Positions 36,413-48,415 of a stretch of 64,000 bases of DNA are shown here, piece by piece (the first letter of the stretch is position 1; the number at the start of each line of letters is the position of its first letter). A program made the translations under genes and the position numbers. The DNA comes from Haemaphysalis longicornis (lineage: Eukaryota; Arthropoda; Arachnida; Ixodida; Ixodidae): positions 32,644,468 to 32,708,467 of the forward strand of contig CM023453.1 in NCBI GenBank assembly GCA_013339765.2, given 5' to 3'. The notes below the pieces were generated by a model. That model was not told the origin of the DNA and searched no databases. It worked only from the letters and a program-made list of their open reading frames with translations.

Positions 36413-37129
36413 AGTAATACCAATAGTCAGCTATCGGTGGTGTTATTACACTATAAATAGAAACGAACGCCTCTTTATTGGTAGTTTTGCGTATAGGGTC
36501 TCTCGAAAGAGTATTTGGCTGCGAGACTTCCTTCTAATTTTTAACATGTGCAATACATTTATGCGAGCAATACAAACTAAGCTGTGTAATGTATTGTTTA
36601 TGACCAAAGTTGTCGCAGCTGCACCGGCGCTCTGGCCTCGTCAAGCTGTTCTGCAGCTTTTTTCCAGAGTGACCTTCAATATTGTCGACGCTGTAGCAAT
36701 GTTGAAAAATAGACCTTCGTTTGACTTGATATGATAAACTGGTTATGTTTAACCACGCTCACTAACGTGATCGCGTCCACATCGTAAGGTCTTTAAGACG
36801 CGCTATATTCCCACAGCTGGGACTATCGGCTGATGATGATGATGATGACGATTATGGAGTGGTGGTAGTGGTGGTGATGATGATGATGAATATTGTCCAA
36901 CTGTTATGCTGTTTCAATTATTACATTCTGTTTGCTACAGCTGTAGGCTGCGCGAGGGTAGTCTGCGTGGTCTTTCAGATAAAATTAACGAAGCACAATA
37001 TCCCTAGAGAACGTAATTCTTTACGTTGAATAATATTTTGATAATGTAGTAATACTAGGATAGCTTATCCCCAGTGTCTGTGAATGACGTGCGTGTAGAC
37101 AGCGTGGAGAGGCCTGGAGCAATGTTGGC

Positions 37130-37318
37130 TCGGTACCCCGGCCGCGGCGGCCGCTTATCTGATGGAGGCGAAAAGCGAAAACGCACGTGTGTTGGAGATG
37201 TCGGCGCACGTTAAAGATCCCCAGGTGGTCGAACTTATATCGAAAGACCTACGCTACGGCGCGCCTCATGGCCTGCGTAGCGTCGGCGCTTTAAACCTCA
37301 CGATCAGTCAATCAACGA
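37130..37318 (+). repeat. 5'-truncated Ruka-like SINE abutting T-box exon 3
   Basis: Begins inside the tRNA-like head (CCCCGGCCGCGGCGG) and runs through the body to TTTAAACCTCACGATCAGTCAATC, ending about 35 bp before the exon 3 start at 37353. Its tail therefore lies where a branch point is expected. The body is open in the frame of exon 3, with an ATG at 37162. Confidence 0.85.
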
Positions 37319-37352
37319 GACCTCGAGCCCCAGTTCCTTCCTCCAAACGCAG

Positions 37353-37469
37353 GCGCATGTTCCCCACGTTTCAAGTGAAGCTGTACGGGCTGGACCCGCA
37401 GGCGGACTTCATGCTCATGATGGACTTCGTACCGGTCGACAACAAGCGCTACCGATACGCCTTTCACAG
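37353..37469 (+). CDS. Tbx1: T-box transcription factor, coding exon 3 (T-box core)
   Basis: Completes codon 179 and encodes residues 180-217 plus two bases of codon 218. It opens with RMFPTFQVK and holds [17 protein letters not shown], among the most conserved parts of the T-box (beta strands of the DNA-binding fold). The acceptor is CTTCCTCCAAACGCAG at 37337-37352, and the donor AG|GTACGC at 37469/37470 leaves phase 2, completed by exon 4. Exon borders match the conserved junction after AGR and before SSSW known from other T-box genes. [10 protein letters not shown] rather than VPVDDKRYRY is a small departure from vertebrate Tbx1. Confidence 0.95.
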
Positions 37470-38077
37470 GTACGCGACGCTCTCCTCCTACGAGGTCCCA
37501 CAAGCGCTGTGCCTCCTGCGTCAGGGTTGGCGATGTGAGAACCATCGCACGCCCGATAAAAACTCCAAGCCTATTTTAAATTCTTACCTCGTGCTCTCGA
37601 ACAAAGAAATCTGAACATAACAACATGACCTATAGCTGTTTATGTCTGTTTAGTGTTGAAAGCGATAGATTAGTGTTGCCCGCCATATTTCTTGAATGCC
37701 GTGCGAAAACAAATTTATTGAACTTACCTGTAAATCTGCAGGTTCATAAGTACATTCGAAGCTATTCTTGGTAATTTTTTCCAAATGAGAAATTATAGCC
37801 ATTAATTATTTATCTCCAACATTTTCCTCGCCTTCGCGACTGCAGCCTTTATTCTATATGCTTTGTTTTCTTAGTTATCTTCATAGTTGTTTTTTTCTGG
37901 TTATATTTATTTGAACTGAAGCGTGTAGATCAATATAGGCCAAGCATTGGAACACAACTGTTTGCACTCCATATAAAAAAAGTAATGGACCCTCGGCAGT
38001 ACAGTGCGAAGAATGAGCAGTACTGACACTCCCTCAGCGCAAAGTTGCGCGTTCCTGAGAAGAGCCTGTCTCCGCAG
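37470..38077 (+). other. Tbx1: Intron 3 (608 bp)
   Basis: GTACGC to TCTCCGCAG. No repeat family or RNA gene recognised; AT-rich in the middle. Confidence 0.85.
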
Positions 38078-38234
38078 TTCCAGCTGGATGGTGGCCGGAA
38101 AGGCCGACCCCAACATGCCCCCGCGAATCCACGTCCACCCGGAGTCGCCGTGCAAGGGAGCCCAGTGGACCAAGCAGGTGGTCTCCTTCGACAAGCTCAA
38201 GCTCACCAACAACCAGCTGGACGACAACGGGCAC
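38078..38234 (+). CDS. Tbx1: T-box transcription factor, coding exon 4 (T-box core)
   Basis: Completes codon 218 (Ser) and encodes residues 219-270, from [11 protein letters not shown] through [13 protein letters not shown] to [17 protein letters not shown]. This is the central T-box segment involved in DNA contact and dimer contact. GAQW with [15 protein letters not shown] is close to the Tbx1/10 form. The acceptor TCTCCGCAG ends at 38077; the donor CAC|GTGAGT at 38234/38235 gives phase 0. Third codon positions are strongly C/G, unlike the surrounding intron. Confidence 0.95.
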
Positions 38235-38706
38235 GTGAGTGTACACGGGCTGGGCAAAGCTCGGCCGCCATCCTTGATTTCCACGTTGTTCACGGGCAGC
38301 ATCGCCAGGATTTAGAGACATCTTCCTAACGTCATCCTAGCCGAGCAGGCAAACGTAACTTGCTCGCACCGTTTCCCGCGAGTAATTTCATCTAATAGAC
38401 AACACACTGCGACCGTTAAAGCCGCATCATGGCAGAAACAGTACCAACGTCGAGGGAGAAAAGTGTTGGTTGCTTTATTTGACTTTTTACACGGAATCGG
38501 CCTCGCAGAGACAATTTACAACTTTACGTGTGAGATCGTGTGGAATTTTAAGTCACCACGCAAAGCTTCGTGTTCACTTTTTCTTTTAATCTCTTTTCCC
38601 CTCTTTCTTCTGCCATACTTTTTTTAGGGCCTTTACTCCCTTCTCCCCCATCCCCGCAGAGTAGCATGCAGGCGGGAACATGCCGGCAAACCTCTCTGCT
38701 TCATCT

Positions 38707-38799
38707 AATAAAGAGCTCTCTCTCTCTCTCTATCTCTCTCTCGCTTCTCTCTCTCTCCTCTCTCCTCTCTCTCTCTCTCCTCTCTTCTCTCCTCTCTCA

Positions 38800-38848
<49 letters not shown>

Positions 38849-38852
38849 CTCT
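38707..38852. repeat. Imperfect (CT)n microsatellite
   Basis: CT repeats interrupted by TCTCC and a few single-base changes over about 145 bp. Confidence 0.95.
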
Positions 38853-39149
38853 CGGGCGATTTCCTCTTTACAAGTAGCAACATCGCCGAATGTTCACAGG
38901 GGTGCACGATAACGACTCCCTCAGGAGTACTCGAGACTTACGTCGGCACATTCAGCCTCTTATTCAACCGAGTGTGGAGAGCTTGCTCGCGCAATATAAC
39001 TCCGTCTTTGCCGAGGGAGTCTAGCCTAAAAGATGAAGTCACGTGCGTCCGAAGCTGCTCTACATTCAACTCAGCACAATGGCCAAGGAATAGACGTCTC
39101 CTCTGACGGTGAAGCCGTCACGAGAATTGACACCGCAATTTTTACTTTT

Positions 39150-39590
39150 TAAAGCGAAAGCTTTCTTAGTGGTACCGATGGCGTCCTGTGAAAAAATGAA
39201 TTAATTTCCACATAGACAGCTTGGCCGAAAAAAAAGCTCTGGTAAGATCTCTGGACACACGGCGCATGCGTAGAACCGGGCTTGCATTGGTCAGAATGGT
39301 TACTTGAAAATCGCGAAAAAGGAACCGTTCTAGATAAGACAATACACGTATCGGTCATGAAGAAGGAGTACAAAACTACACCTTTATTCCATAAACTACG
39401 TATCGGTATACGTCTAGATCGTTCGTAGATGCGCTTACTTAGTGCGCGAAAAATCGTTGCATGCATGGGTTGGTTCTTCGTTTCCGCTTTGGTGCTTTGA
39501 AAGTTTGACGACCGATTGGAAGCCTTTCAGCGAAGGTTGGACGCACTTTTGGCTAAAGTTTTGACGTACTTTCGCCGCCTTTTTGATGCG
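39150..39590 (-). repeat. Dispersed repeat, copy 2, next to a family-B SINE end
   Basis: Reverse complement shares ordered blocks with 8790-9180. It begins beside AAAGCGAAAGCTTTC (39152), the 3' end signature of family-B SINEs, so the repeat may belong to a longer composite. Confidence 0.55.
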
Positions 39591-40151
39591 AGAAAGCGTT
39601 CGCGCTTTTTTCAGCTTTCTTTAGGAAGGGGTGGTGAAGGATTTACGTCCATTATCTCGCGATTTTCTTCTCTGCCATCACGGGTGTCGACATAAGCCCC
39701 CTCGCTCATAGCGGACAGATTTTGAACCGCTCACCTTGCGGTGTCTTTTACGTTCCCTTTAAAACTGAGGTCGCGCGAAGCCAAGGTGACAGGGCTAGTG
39801 AATGGTAAATGATATGGAAATGTAATTTGCTTGAGACACGCTACAAGCAGCGATGAAAGCAGTGTGCATTGACTGTCAAGTGCAAGCTGTTCGTTGAAGT
39901 AGTCGTATACGGATCCTTGACTTCGAAGTGGCACGCTGCTGTCTTGTGTACCGGTATGCTGAGCGCGGTTAACGACGCTCAGTGTATTATGCTCTCGCAG
40001 TGAGCACCAGTCGGCAGTCTCGCCCGCTTGACGGCAAAGCCTTGCGGTAAAGTATCATTGCTGTCTGCTTTTGTAGCGTAAGCTACACTGGCCGAGGTTG
40101 AACAGTTTCGCGTGGGCCGTGAAGGGCCCTACTGCGCAAGCGCGAAGAGCA

Positions 40152-40505
40152 TGAGATTGGCTTGAATTGGATTTGGATTGGATTAGATTGGATTGGATTG
40201 GATTGAATTATATTAAATTGCATTGTATTGGAAATCCAATCCAATTGTAGTAGGGGTGTGTAGAGAACTGGGTCTCCACATTCGCCAGTCTGCGCATTCC
40301 AGAGGAGTGACGTCATAGCCACGGCAGACGCACTGGCGCCGGCGCGTGCCCAGCTGTCGGCTCCGTTGTGCACTAGCCAAGTCTGTCACTGCGCCAGAGC
40401 CGCCTGATAGCCGTTTCGCGTGGCTCTTGGAGAGCCGTGCTGCTCATGCGCGAGGAGCAGTGACTGGACTGGACTGAACTGGATTGAATTGGCTTGAATT
40501 GGAAA
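40152..40505. repeat. GATTG-rich minisatellite, two blocks
   Basis: GGATTGGATT-type pentamer repeats at about 40160-40240, closed by the inverted AAATCCAATCCAATTG, and a looser block (ACTGGACTGGACTGAACTGG) at about 40460-40500. A GC-rich spacer lies between. Confidence 0.75.
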
Positions 40506-41095
40506 TCGTTTTAGCAGCAGAAAGCATGATAAATCAGCTAATCCTAGACAACCAGAAAACCTATGAATAACCAGCTGAACCTTAGCTCACGCTACGTATA
40601 TCCTGGCATAGCCGAGCTAAGCCACTGGTAATTTTTTTATTAGAAGGGCGGGAAGAGTTGGATGGCTTGACTCTGCACCTTGTGTTAAAAAAATTCGGCT
40701 TCCCAAATTGAAACCTGTTTTGTGCTGAGCTTTTTCAGACTTCTCCGTCTTCTCCTTCACGGATGTAATGACGCAGTTCTTTTAAAAACACATCTGCCGT
40801 TGTGATTATTTACCGAAGGCACAAGACCTATCGTTATTAATACCACGTGGTTCTTATCTTTGAAAGCACTGAACAAGCTTGCGCGAAAGAGAACAGGTAC
40901 GGTGATCATGCTGTTTCTCCACCTTACAATCTGATCGCATTATCAATGTGTTGTCAAGCTGGTAAATCGAAAAGGGAGCAAGGTCGCCTGATATGAATGC
41001 GCGTCGCCGCGTGTTCTGGTATTGTTCGCTTTCGTTGTGGAGTGTTAGTGACGTGTTCTCCTCGCGCCTTTCTCCTATACCCGTTGGCCGTGCAG

Positions 41096-41248
41096 ATCAT
41101 CCTGAACTCGATGCACCGGTACCAGCCCCGTTGCCACGTGGTGTACGTCAACCGCAAGGGCGAGGACGTCTCCAAGACGGAAAACTTCCGCACCTTCGTC
41201 TTTCCCGAGACCAGGTTCACCGCCGTCACCGCCTACCAGAACCACAGG
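41096..41248 (+). CDS. Tbx1: T-box transcription factor, coding exon 5 (T-box core)
   Basis: Encodes residues 271-321 in phase 0: [18 protein letters not shown], a variable loop ([12 protein letters not shown]), then [21 protein letters not shown]. The HRYQPR and FTAVTAYQN motifs are T-box hallmarks. The loop has no insertion like that of Tbx20. Acceptor GGCCGTGCAG ends at 41095; donor AGG|GTGAGC at 41248/41249. PRCHVVYV has Cys where vertebrate Tbx1 has Phe. A strong stem-loop cluster starts 20 nt after the donor. Confidence 0.95.
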
Positions 41249-41268
41249 GTGAGCTGCTGGGTGCAGGG

Positions 41269-41310
41269 GCACCCGGATACGCATCCGGGTGCATAAGCAC
41301 CCGGATGCGT
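41269..41310 (+). promoter_or_regulatory. Tbx1: Overlapping hairpins just after the exon 5 donor
   Basis: GCACCCGGAT and its complement alternate three times. Stem A pairs 41269-41278 with 41283-41292 (10 bp, 4-nt loop); stem B pairs 41279-41292 with 41297-41310 (14 bp, loop ATAA). The two share 41283-41292, so only one can form at a time. A role in splicing is only inferred from position. Confidence 0.6.
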
Positions 41311-44300
41311 GGTTAATCGGCGAGCAAGCGTACCTCGAATAGCGTGTGCAGTAGTGATTCGCGGCGTCCAACAGGTCCACGCTGCTCGTATACGCATTAA
41401 GACTAGGGATGTGACACGAATAAGGGAAAGGAGCCCAGCAGTCCTCGTCTAACAATGGCTAAACGCGCAGTCAATTTAGTTTAATACTGAACAAGTGCAG
41501 TCTTACCACTTGCTATCCCATCACTATTTACACGAATTTCGACTAGAATTGTAGTGGGGTTGTACCTATAGGAGACACTGTTGTAATAAAAATATCTGTA
41601 AGAAACAGCGGTAATAAAAAAAGGAATAAAATGAAAAAAAATAATTTCTGGCTATCATTCAGATTTATGCGGTGCGGTCTGGTCTTCCCTAACGATGTGT
41701 TTCCGGTTGTGTTGCAGGCGGCAGGTTGTGTTGATTAACTGCATTAATCGAACGCCGTTTCTTCGCAGCAATCACCTGCCATTCCATTTCATCGACTGCC
41801 TCAACCGCAGTAACCAGTTCTCGCAAAAACTTTGAGAACTTTATCTCGCAAACATTGGTCTGATTTTCAGGCGTGTCAACTGACTTGCCGACAGTACTTT
41901 TACCCTTACATGAAGCACCCACGATCTTACAAACCATGTAAATATTACGGCACAAATTCTTTTATCTTTCTCGGTTAAATCATGCAGTTTTTTATAGGTG
42001 CACTGAATAAACTCAAAATTCTTGGGTTATGTCACCTTGCACTCGCAAGACAACCGGAAGAGGTTATGCCCAGAAAAGCGGCGGAAGAGTCGATTTTTTT
42101 TTTTTCAAGAAAAAGTTTCGCCCAGCTTTCTGCCTGCTGACCTGTTCAGCCAAATAAACCATTTGGTCTATTGAGCTTAGAAATACTTGCAGATTTGATC
42201 GCTGTTTCAGAAGCGTTCACTTATGTTTTTCTGTTTCTTTTTTTTTTGTGCGCGGACATTTTTGTTTAGAACACCCAGAGTGTTCATTTTCATTACTCTT
42301 TTTTCACTACATGATATAAACATTTTTATATTTATTTTTATGTGGCCCCCTTCTTTCATCACTTCATTTACTGTCCATTATTTAATTCTTCTTTGTATGT
42401 GATCTTGGCCTTTTCACATTTATTTTTTATGTACTAAGTATTCATTATGCGCCATTATTGTTCTTTTTATTATGATTTTGTAGTTTTGTTGATACTGAAT
42501 TCAAGCAACCTACAAAAAAGGTTGGACGAGAATCGGTCTACATTTCTCTGGAGAAAAAATGGTAGACCACTGACGAAGCATAAGCTCGAGCCGATGTTGC
42601 ACTATTCAAGAACCTCATTCCGAAGGCCTGGGGAGCCGAAATTCAACTTCTACACGAGAGCAAGCCACATTAGGCTGTTCAGGGCGTCCTGGGGGCCATT
42701 CCCCACCGTTTAAAGCATTAAATTATGATATCAAAGCAGCTTAACTCCACAGGTTCGGGTAAATCAACGAATTAGTTTATTCTGAAAAGGCAAAGTAGTA
42801 AGTAGGGGTTGTTAAGTAGCGGTTGTTCTTGCGTCCACTTTTTCGATAAAACGACAATCGATGAATGGGCGTTCGACAAAATGTCAGGGAGACACAAAGG
42901 AGAAACGCGAACACCCGCGTGCAGACACGCTGGGGGAGAAGACGTGCGTGCGACGAGTTGGCGAGCGGCAGGAGGCCCTCGGAGTAGCAAGAGGAAAGTC
43001 GCGGCGCCCTTCGTCGGCCCGCGGCCCACGCAGGACCAGCCGGGCGACAGACGAGACAGAAAGCTGTCGGCCGAGACAAATGACCGCTCTCTAGCTCATC
43101 TCGCGGTCCCGCTTGCACCAGCACCCGACGAAGAGGAAGGAGCGCTGCGTCTTGAAGGGGAGAGGGGAAGGAGCGGTAGTGGCAAGAAGGCACTTCTTGT
43201 TTCTTTGCGTAGCGCGAGCCGTGACCAGCGCTGCTGTCACTGCGTAACCCACAAAAATACGAGTGAGAAAAGGAAACAAAGGTGCTCTCGCGTCCAAAAA
43301 AACGATAAGAGGAGTGAGTGGTTTATTGATGCAATCTGCAAGAACTATGAATGAACTGAAACTGAACTGAAAACTGCAGTGACGCTTTATGGAGGTGCCT
43401 CTGTACGCTATGAGTAAACACTGAGAGTCTCGGCCAAGGGCTAAACTGACAAAAGCTCACCCAAAACGTCACTAGGGACCCGGGCAAAAGCTGACTAGGA
43501 ATTTCCAGCGCAAGCCAGTTACATCTCACACTGCTTGCCAGTTCGCGTTTTTTTACAGAATTACGTGGACATATTTATTCAACCAATTTTCGTCCTGTGT
43601 GATCACTAAAAAAGTATTTACGTTTAGTTTAAACACAGAGATTCCATTATGGGTGTCATAAGACCCCCCCCCCCCCCCCCTTCTACAAAAGAAAAAAAGT
43701 TGTGGCATTGGAGTTTTGCTTAATACACCGAACCAAAAAGCCGTCTAAGTTATTACTTATGAACGCCATCAACTCTATTTGAGTCTTTGTTAACCGCATT
43801 TAATCTTGACAGTGTATACAATGTATTCGTACGACGTCTGCAGGGATCGTAGCTTCAATTGTGAGGTGTCGAATATTTATGACTGTGAAATGTGTGCAAT
43901 GTATTGAGGGGAGGGGGGGGGGGGGGTGGTAAGCACATGCTTCTGCGATAAGACTGCGGCACCAAAAAGGTTTAAAATAATGCCTCTTTATTAACTATGC
44001 ACAGTCGGGTGGAGCCGAAACTTCAGGCTTCCATATTTTCTATAGCGGCAAGTTTAGCCCACTACATGTTACTGCGTTTCTAAATTACCGGCACGTTTAC
44101 CTTCGCCTACACAATTGTTTACCATTTTAAATTCCGCGCCATGAGAAGCTAATATAGACGCTAATGTTACAACTAATAAGTGTAATGTGTTTATTGCACC
44201 GACATTATTATGTGATATTGAATTATAATGTCGATCACATGATGGCATTGTGAGCACAATGACACAAACAAATGATCATCATTTGTTTGGTAATTTAATC

Positions 44301-46252
44301 ATGTAACTATTATCGGCAAGACAAAAAAAAAATCCTCGGTAACTCTCTGTGAGGATCCGACCGATTGACTTCAAATTCATGGAAGCGTAGTTAAAATTTC
44401 CCCGGTGAGCTTTTGTACAAGTGATAAAGAACAACAGTGATTTCATACAACGTAGGGATGTAAAAACTGGCGATAAAATGCTCGGGGTGACGTGAAATTT
44501 CTCAGGGAAACTGAGAAATTTCTGGAGAGGTGAGAGTGACACCAGGCGTGTAATGTGCTTGCATGTATCACCCGAATAAAGATGCGATATGAGATTGATA
44601 ATTCGAAAAATTACAAATATCCACGTCTACACCACTTATTTTTGCTGAGCACGTCGAGCGCGGAATTTTCGGCAGACGGAAGCAGACCACCCGCTTGTTT
44701 TCTTGGGGAATCCGTTCAGCCCAACATGCGAACGGCGCGGCCAACAGCGCAACTAGAGTGTACTAGAAGTGCACTCTAGCGCAACGCCGCCCAGCACAGT
44801 TCCACCGCGTTACTTGAAACCAGCACGGCTAACGCGAGCCTTAAGCTCTGCTCCACGTTTCCTGTGCTGGCCAGGAATGCCATCACTCTGCCGCCGAAGC
44901 GAGGTGTCAAAACAGATCGTGACGCCAGCAGGCAAGCAGGCAAAGAAGGGATCGGTCTCTCGGGCCGCGCCCTGGACAGCCTTCTCTTGGTGGAAGGAGC
45001 CGGGCAGCGGAACCCGACACGACCGGTACCCGAGAGCGCGCTGCCGGCCAACAGCCCACGCGACGTGTTCCCTCGACTGGGGAAAATAATGGCTCCGTAA
45101 ACGAGGCTTCCCAAAAAGTGGTGGCATTCCTTGCCTCTTCCTCGTCGTGGCCTCCAAAGACAAACAAACCCCGGCTCTCTCTCTCTCTTTCGGAAGACAG
45201 TGCGCGTTGCGGAGCGGAGCAGCCTCGGTGACTTCTTGGCGTCACCACCACCAGCACTCCGGGCGCGCGAGTCGCATTTATGACCTCCCGCGGCGCCGTA
45301 ATTCAGGGTTGACGGGGCGATACTCGAGCTGTCGCGACTCACCCGTCCGACGACCGCGCAGGGCGAGTAATTTGTAAGGGCCGCTAAGCAGGCACGGTGG
45401 TGGCCAAGTCGCGGGCTTTCTCTTTTTCTCTCGACCCGCACGTTGCTTGCCAGGGGTCTCAAAACAGAAGGATGTCGCCGAAGGTAAGAGGGATATGGAA
45501 AAGAAAGCTGGTGCGGCGCGGCGGAGACACGCGAAGATGGGGAGACAAAAGCAGAGAGAGAAAAAAGTAAGTTTAAAAGACAGCCGATGCTTCTGGGACT
45601 AAAGCATCCAGGGGCGCGGTAAATCACGGTCCCTCACAAAAACCTTTTCTATTCTCTCTCGCTCTCTCTCGGCGAGGGCAAACCTGGCCAGCTAGAGGCC
45701 GGTGACGTGCGCTCGCATTCTCGCGAGCACTTGCGAGAGCGCACTGGCACTAGAAGTAGCAAGCACCACCGCTTCCCGCCACAAAATCAAAAGAGAGAGG
45801 GGGGAGTGACGTCGAGCACCAGACCACTCACAAACATACCACGTGAGTAGTAACCTTGGGTGGCCAGGCTTCTTCTCGCACGAGAGTTTATTATTTCTCG
45901 GCGCGAAAGTTTTCACTTTGTCGCCTTCGAGTGGAAAGACGTGCGCGTGGCTCGAATCTGCCAACGCCTCGATTGTGTCGGCGGTGGCGGCTCTGAGTAA
46001 CAACCACGGTGTCTGGCGGCCTGCTCCCGGGTCGCAGACTTGACGACGGGGAAACAAAAACAACGGTAAAGAGAGAGAGAGAGACAGAGAGAGCACGGGG
46101 ATGGCACACGACAAGGTTGTCGATTTGTGTATTTTTGGGGAATTAGGGCTACACGAACGCTGACACATCAGTAGTTTCACCCTCGCAACCGCTCATCGCC
46201 TGTGCTCTAGCCCTGCGCCTTAGGCGACTTGCATCACTTTTAATCCCTTTAA

Positions 46253-46693
46253 AGGGCCCCTGCAACACTTCTTTTTCAACTTTTTTTTTAAATCTTCAAT
46301 GTTGGGAGAACGTAGTCACCCAACACACCCAGTACTTATATTAGGGGGTCGCAAAGTACCTCAGCCAGAAATTACCTCCCTATGCCCATCAGATAACTTG
46401 GAAACTCGCTTAAAAGATTTTTCTTTTTTTCCCTTGACGTTCTTCGACGGCTCAAATTACGTCACTAAGGCCATGTAGCGGCTGTTGGCCGGTTTTCCTT
46501 CAGTTGCAGCAATGAACGCTTTTCGATGGCACCTTAAAAAAAGCCGCAAAAACAAAGCAGAAATGGAAGGAGTATGTGGTGCGACGAGCAAATCCCGCAG
46601 TGCCGCTCCGTGCTGGCGATAACTAGCTTTCGCAGTTGTTCCAGACGCGAAGGAAAGAGTGAAAGCGTTTATCGAAAGCGTTGCAGGGTCCCT
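46253..46693. mobile_element. MITE with TTAA target duplication (441 bp)
   Basis: Left end AGGGCCCCTGCAACACTT and the reverse complement of the right end, AGGGACCCTGCAACGCTT, match at 16 of 18 positions. TTAA lies directly outside both ends (46249-46252 and 46694-46697). TTAA targets are used by piggyBac and Kolobok superfamilies. No transposase is encoded, so it would depend on a related autonomous element. Confidence 0.85.
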
Positions 46694-47477
46694 TTAAGTA
46701 AGGGAAAGAGGAAGCGGTGGAAAACGAAGTAGGCGCCGTGCAAAGATGAGAAAAGCACAAGAAGAAAGAACGAGACACTATACTAGAGGTGAATTCAAAA
46801 GTGAAGGGGGCAGCCGCACCTCTTGAGGTGAACCACCTTTGCAAACTGACAACACCGACGTACAAAAGACTGACGTGCAGCAGTGGAAACTTTTGATTTA
46901 ACTGGGAGCCGGATCGCAATTTTGTTTCTTATTAAAAACACAAACGAATGATAACGGGAAAACTTGCGTAGCACCTCCAATGCTTCCCGTTTTCCCTGTG
47001 GTATCGAAAAGGTAAAAAAATGAAATGGAAAATAAAAATTAGGGGCCATTCCACTCTGTGAAGGTAGACGTGTAGTTCCGTGGCAGCTGCTGCTTTACCA
47101 CAATGCCATCACCGGGACGATGTCAGCTATATTGGCAATAACCACACAAGTATTTGCAGCTTAAGGCGAATTTCACCATTTTCGCCGATGACGCCGCTGC
47201 TACTCTCTATGCGCGAGTCTATACGCCCATAGGCATAAATTGTTCCTTTATATGGTGGTTGAGCAGAGGCTGGGGGGGGGAGGGGGTGGAATGAGGGGTT
47301 AATGTCTCAAAGCTGCACGTGGGCTATGAAATGTGCAGTTGTTGAAGGCTCCGAAGTAATTTAGACCACCTGTGATTATTAGACCACCTGTGCTTAGAGC
47401 TGTGCTGTTTTGTTCCTTGTCGTTCTCGAAATTTATACGCGGTCTATCCACATTATTTCCCTCCTCGTCCCTATCAG

Positions 47478-47545
47478 ATAACCCAGTTGAAGATTGCCAG
47501 CAACCCGTTCGCCAAAGGTTTCCGAGACTGCGATGCGGATGATTG
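47478..47545 (+). CDS. Tbx1: T-box transcription factor, coding exon 6 (end of T-box)
   Basis: Encodes residues 322-343 plus two bases of Trp344: [17 protein letters not shown] followed by CDADD. This is the C-terminal T-box helix that lies in the DNA minor groove. [16 protein letters not shown] is the Tbx1/10 wording; Tbx20 has [16 protein letters not shown]. Acceptor CCCTATCAG ends at 47477; donor TG|GTGAGT at 47545/47546, phase 2. A Ruka-like SINE begins about 70 bp after the donor. Confidence 0.95.
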
Positions 47546-47616
47546 GTGAGTGGGCCGTTCCTCCTGCGGTTCCTTGTATGCTGTATACGTATACTTTTCC
47601 CGTCTTTACCTCCTGT

Positions 47617-48000
47617 CCCGCCGTGGTGGCTCAGTGGCTAAGGCGTTGCGCTGCTGAGCACGAGGTCGCGGGATCGATTCCCGGCCGCGGCGGCCGCTTT
47701 TCTGATGGAGGTGAGAAGCAAAAACGCCCGTGTGTACGAGATTTCGGCGCACGTAAAGATCCCAAGGTGGTAAAAATTAATCCGGAGCCCTCCACTATGG
47801 CGCGCCTCATCGACTGCTTTACGTCGGCGCGTTAAACCCTGCAATCAATAAATCAATCAATCAATAAATCAATCATCAATAAATCAATCATCAATAAATC
47901 AATCAATCAATCAATCATAAATCAATCAATCAATAAATCAATCAACCAACCAATCAATCAATCACTCAATCAATCAGCAATCATCATCAATCAATCCAAT
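47617..48000 (+). repeat. Ruka-like SINE with expanded CAAT/AATA tail
   Basis: Body 47617-47847 has all standard blocks. A mixed AATC/AATA/ATC array of about 150 bp follows, longer and more irregular than the tail of other copies. Confidence 0.85.
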
Positions 48001-48415
48001 GCTTTACCTGCGCACTACGATTAATAATCTCTGTTTCTGTCGATGTTCGACATTGTTTGCACATGACACCGCAAATGATATTCATTCCGTCTGAGAGAAC
48101 GCTTTCTTTCACAAAACATTTTATATCGCTGACACACAACAGCATGTTACGAAGCAACAGCAAAGCTCCGAAATTAGAAGCGCACTTAAGGCATACATTT
48201 TTTCGAACTTCACGTGCGAGCGAAAGGTGCGCTTTCAGTGTTTGTGTAGGAAACTCATTAAATGCAATGGTTTTGCACGCTAAAGCTACGCATGGAATAT
48301 GACGCGCTGAAGTGGGGAGCTAAGGATTAGTTTACACTATTCGAGGATCTTTAATGGGCGCCGAAAACTTGGCACAGGGGCGTTTTCACTTTTCGCTCCC
48401 CTATAGAGCAACGAC

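Larger units (their letters stand above)
38235..41095 (+). other. Tbx1: Intron 4 (2.9 kb)
   Basis: GTGAGT to GGCCGTGCAG. Holds an imperfect (CT)n tract (38707-38852), copy 2 of a dispersed repeat (39170-39590) and GATTG-rich minisatellites (40152-40240 and 40460-40505). Nothing recognised in 38880-39150, 39620-40140 or 40520-41095. Confidence 0.85.
41249..47477 (+). other. Tbx1: Intron 5 (6.2 kb)
   Basis: GTGAGC to CCCTATCAG. Contains hairpins (41269-41310), C and G homopolymers (43664-43680, 43913-43926), a GC-rich stretch with a long antisense open frame (44690-46060) and a TTAA-flanked MITE (46253-46693). 47035-47075 (ATTAGGGGCCATTCCACTCTGTG) resembles 10484-10520. The segment 41640-41950 is open on the minus strand without known motifs. 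Nothing identified in 42000-42800, 43700-44680 or 47080-47470. Confidence 0.85.
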
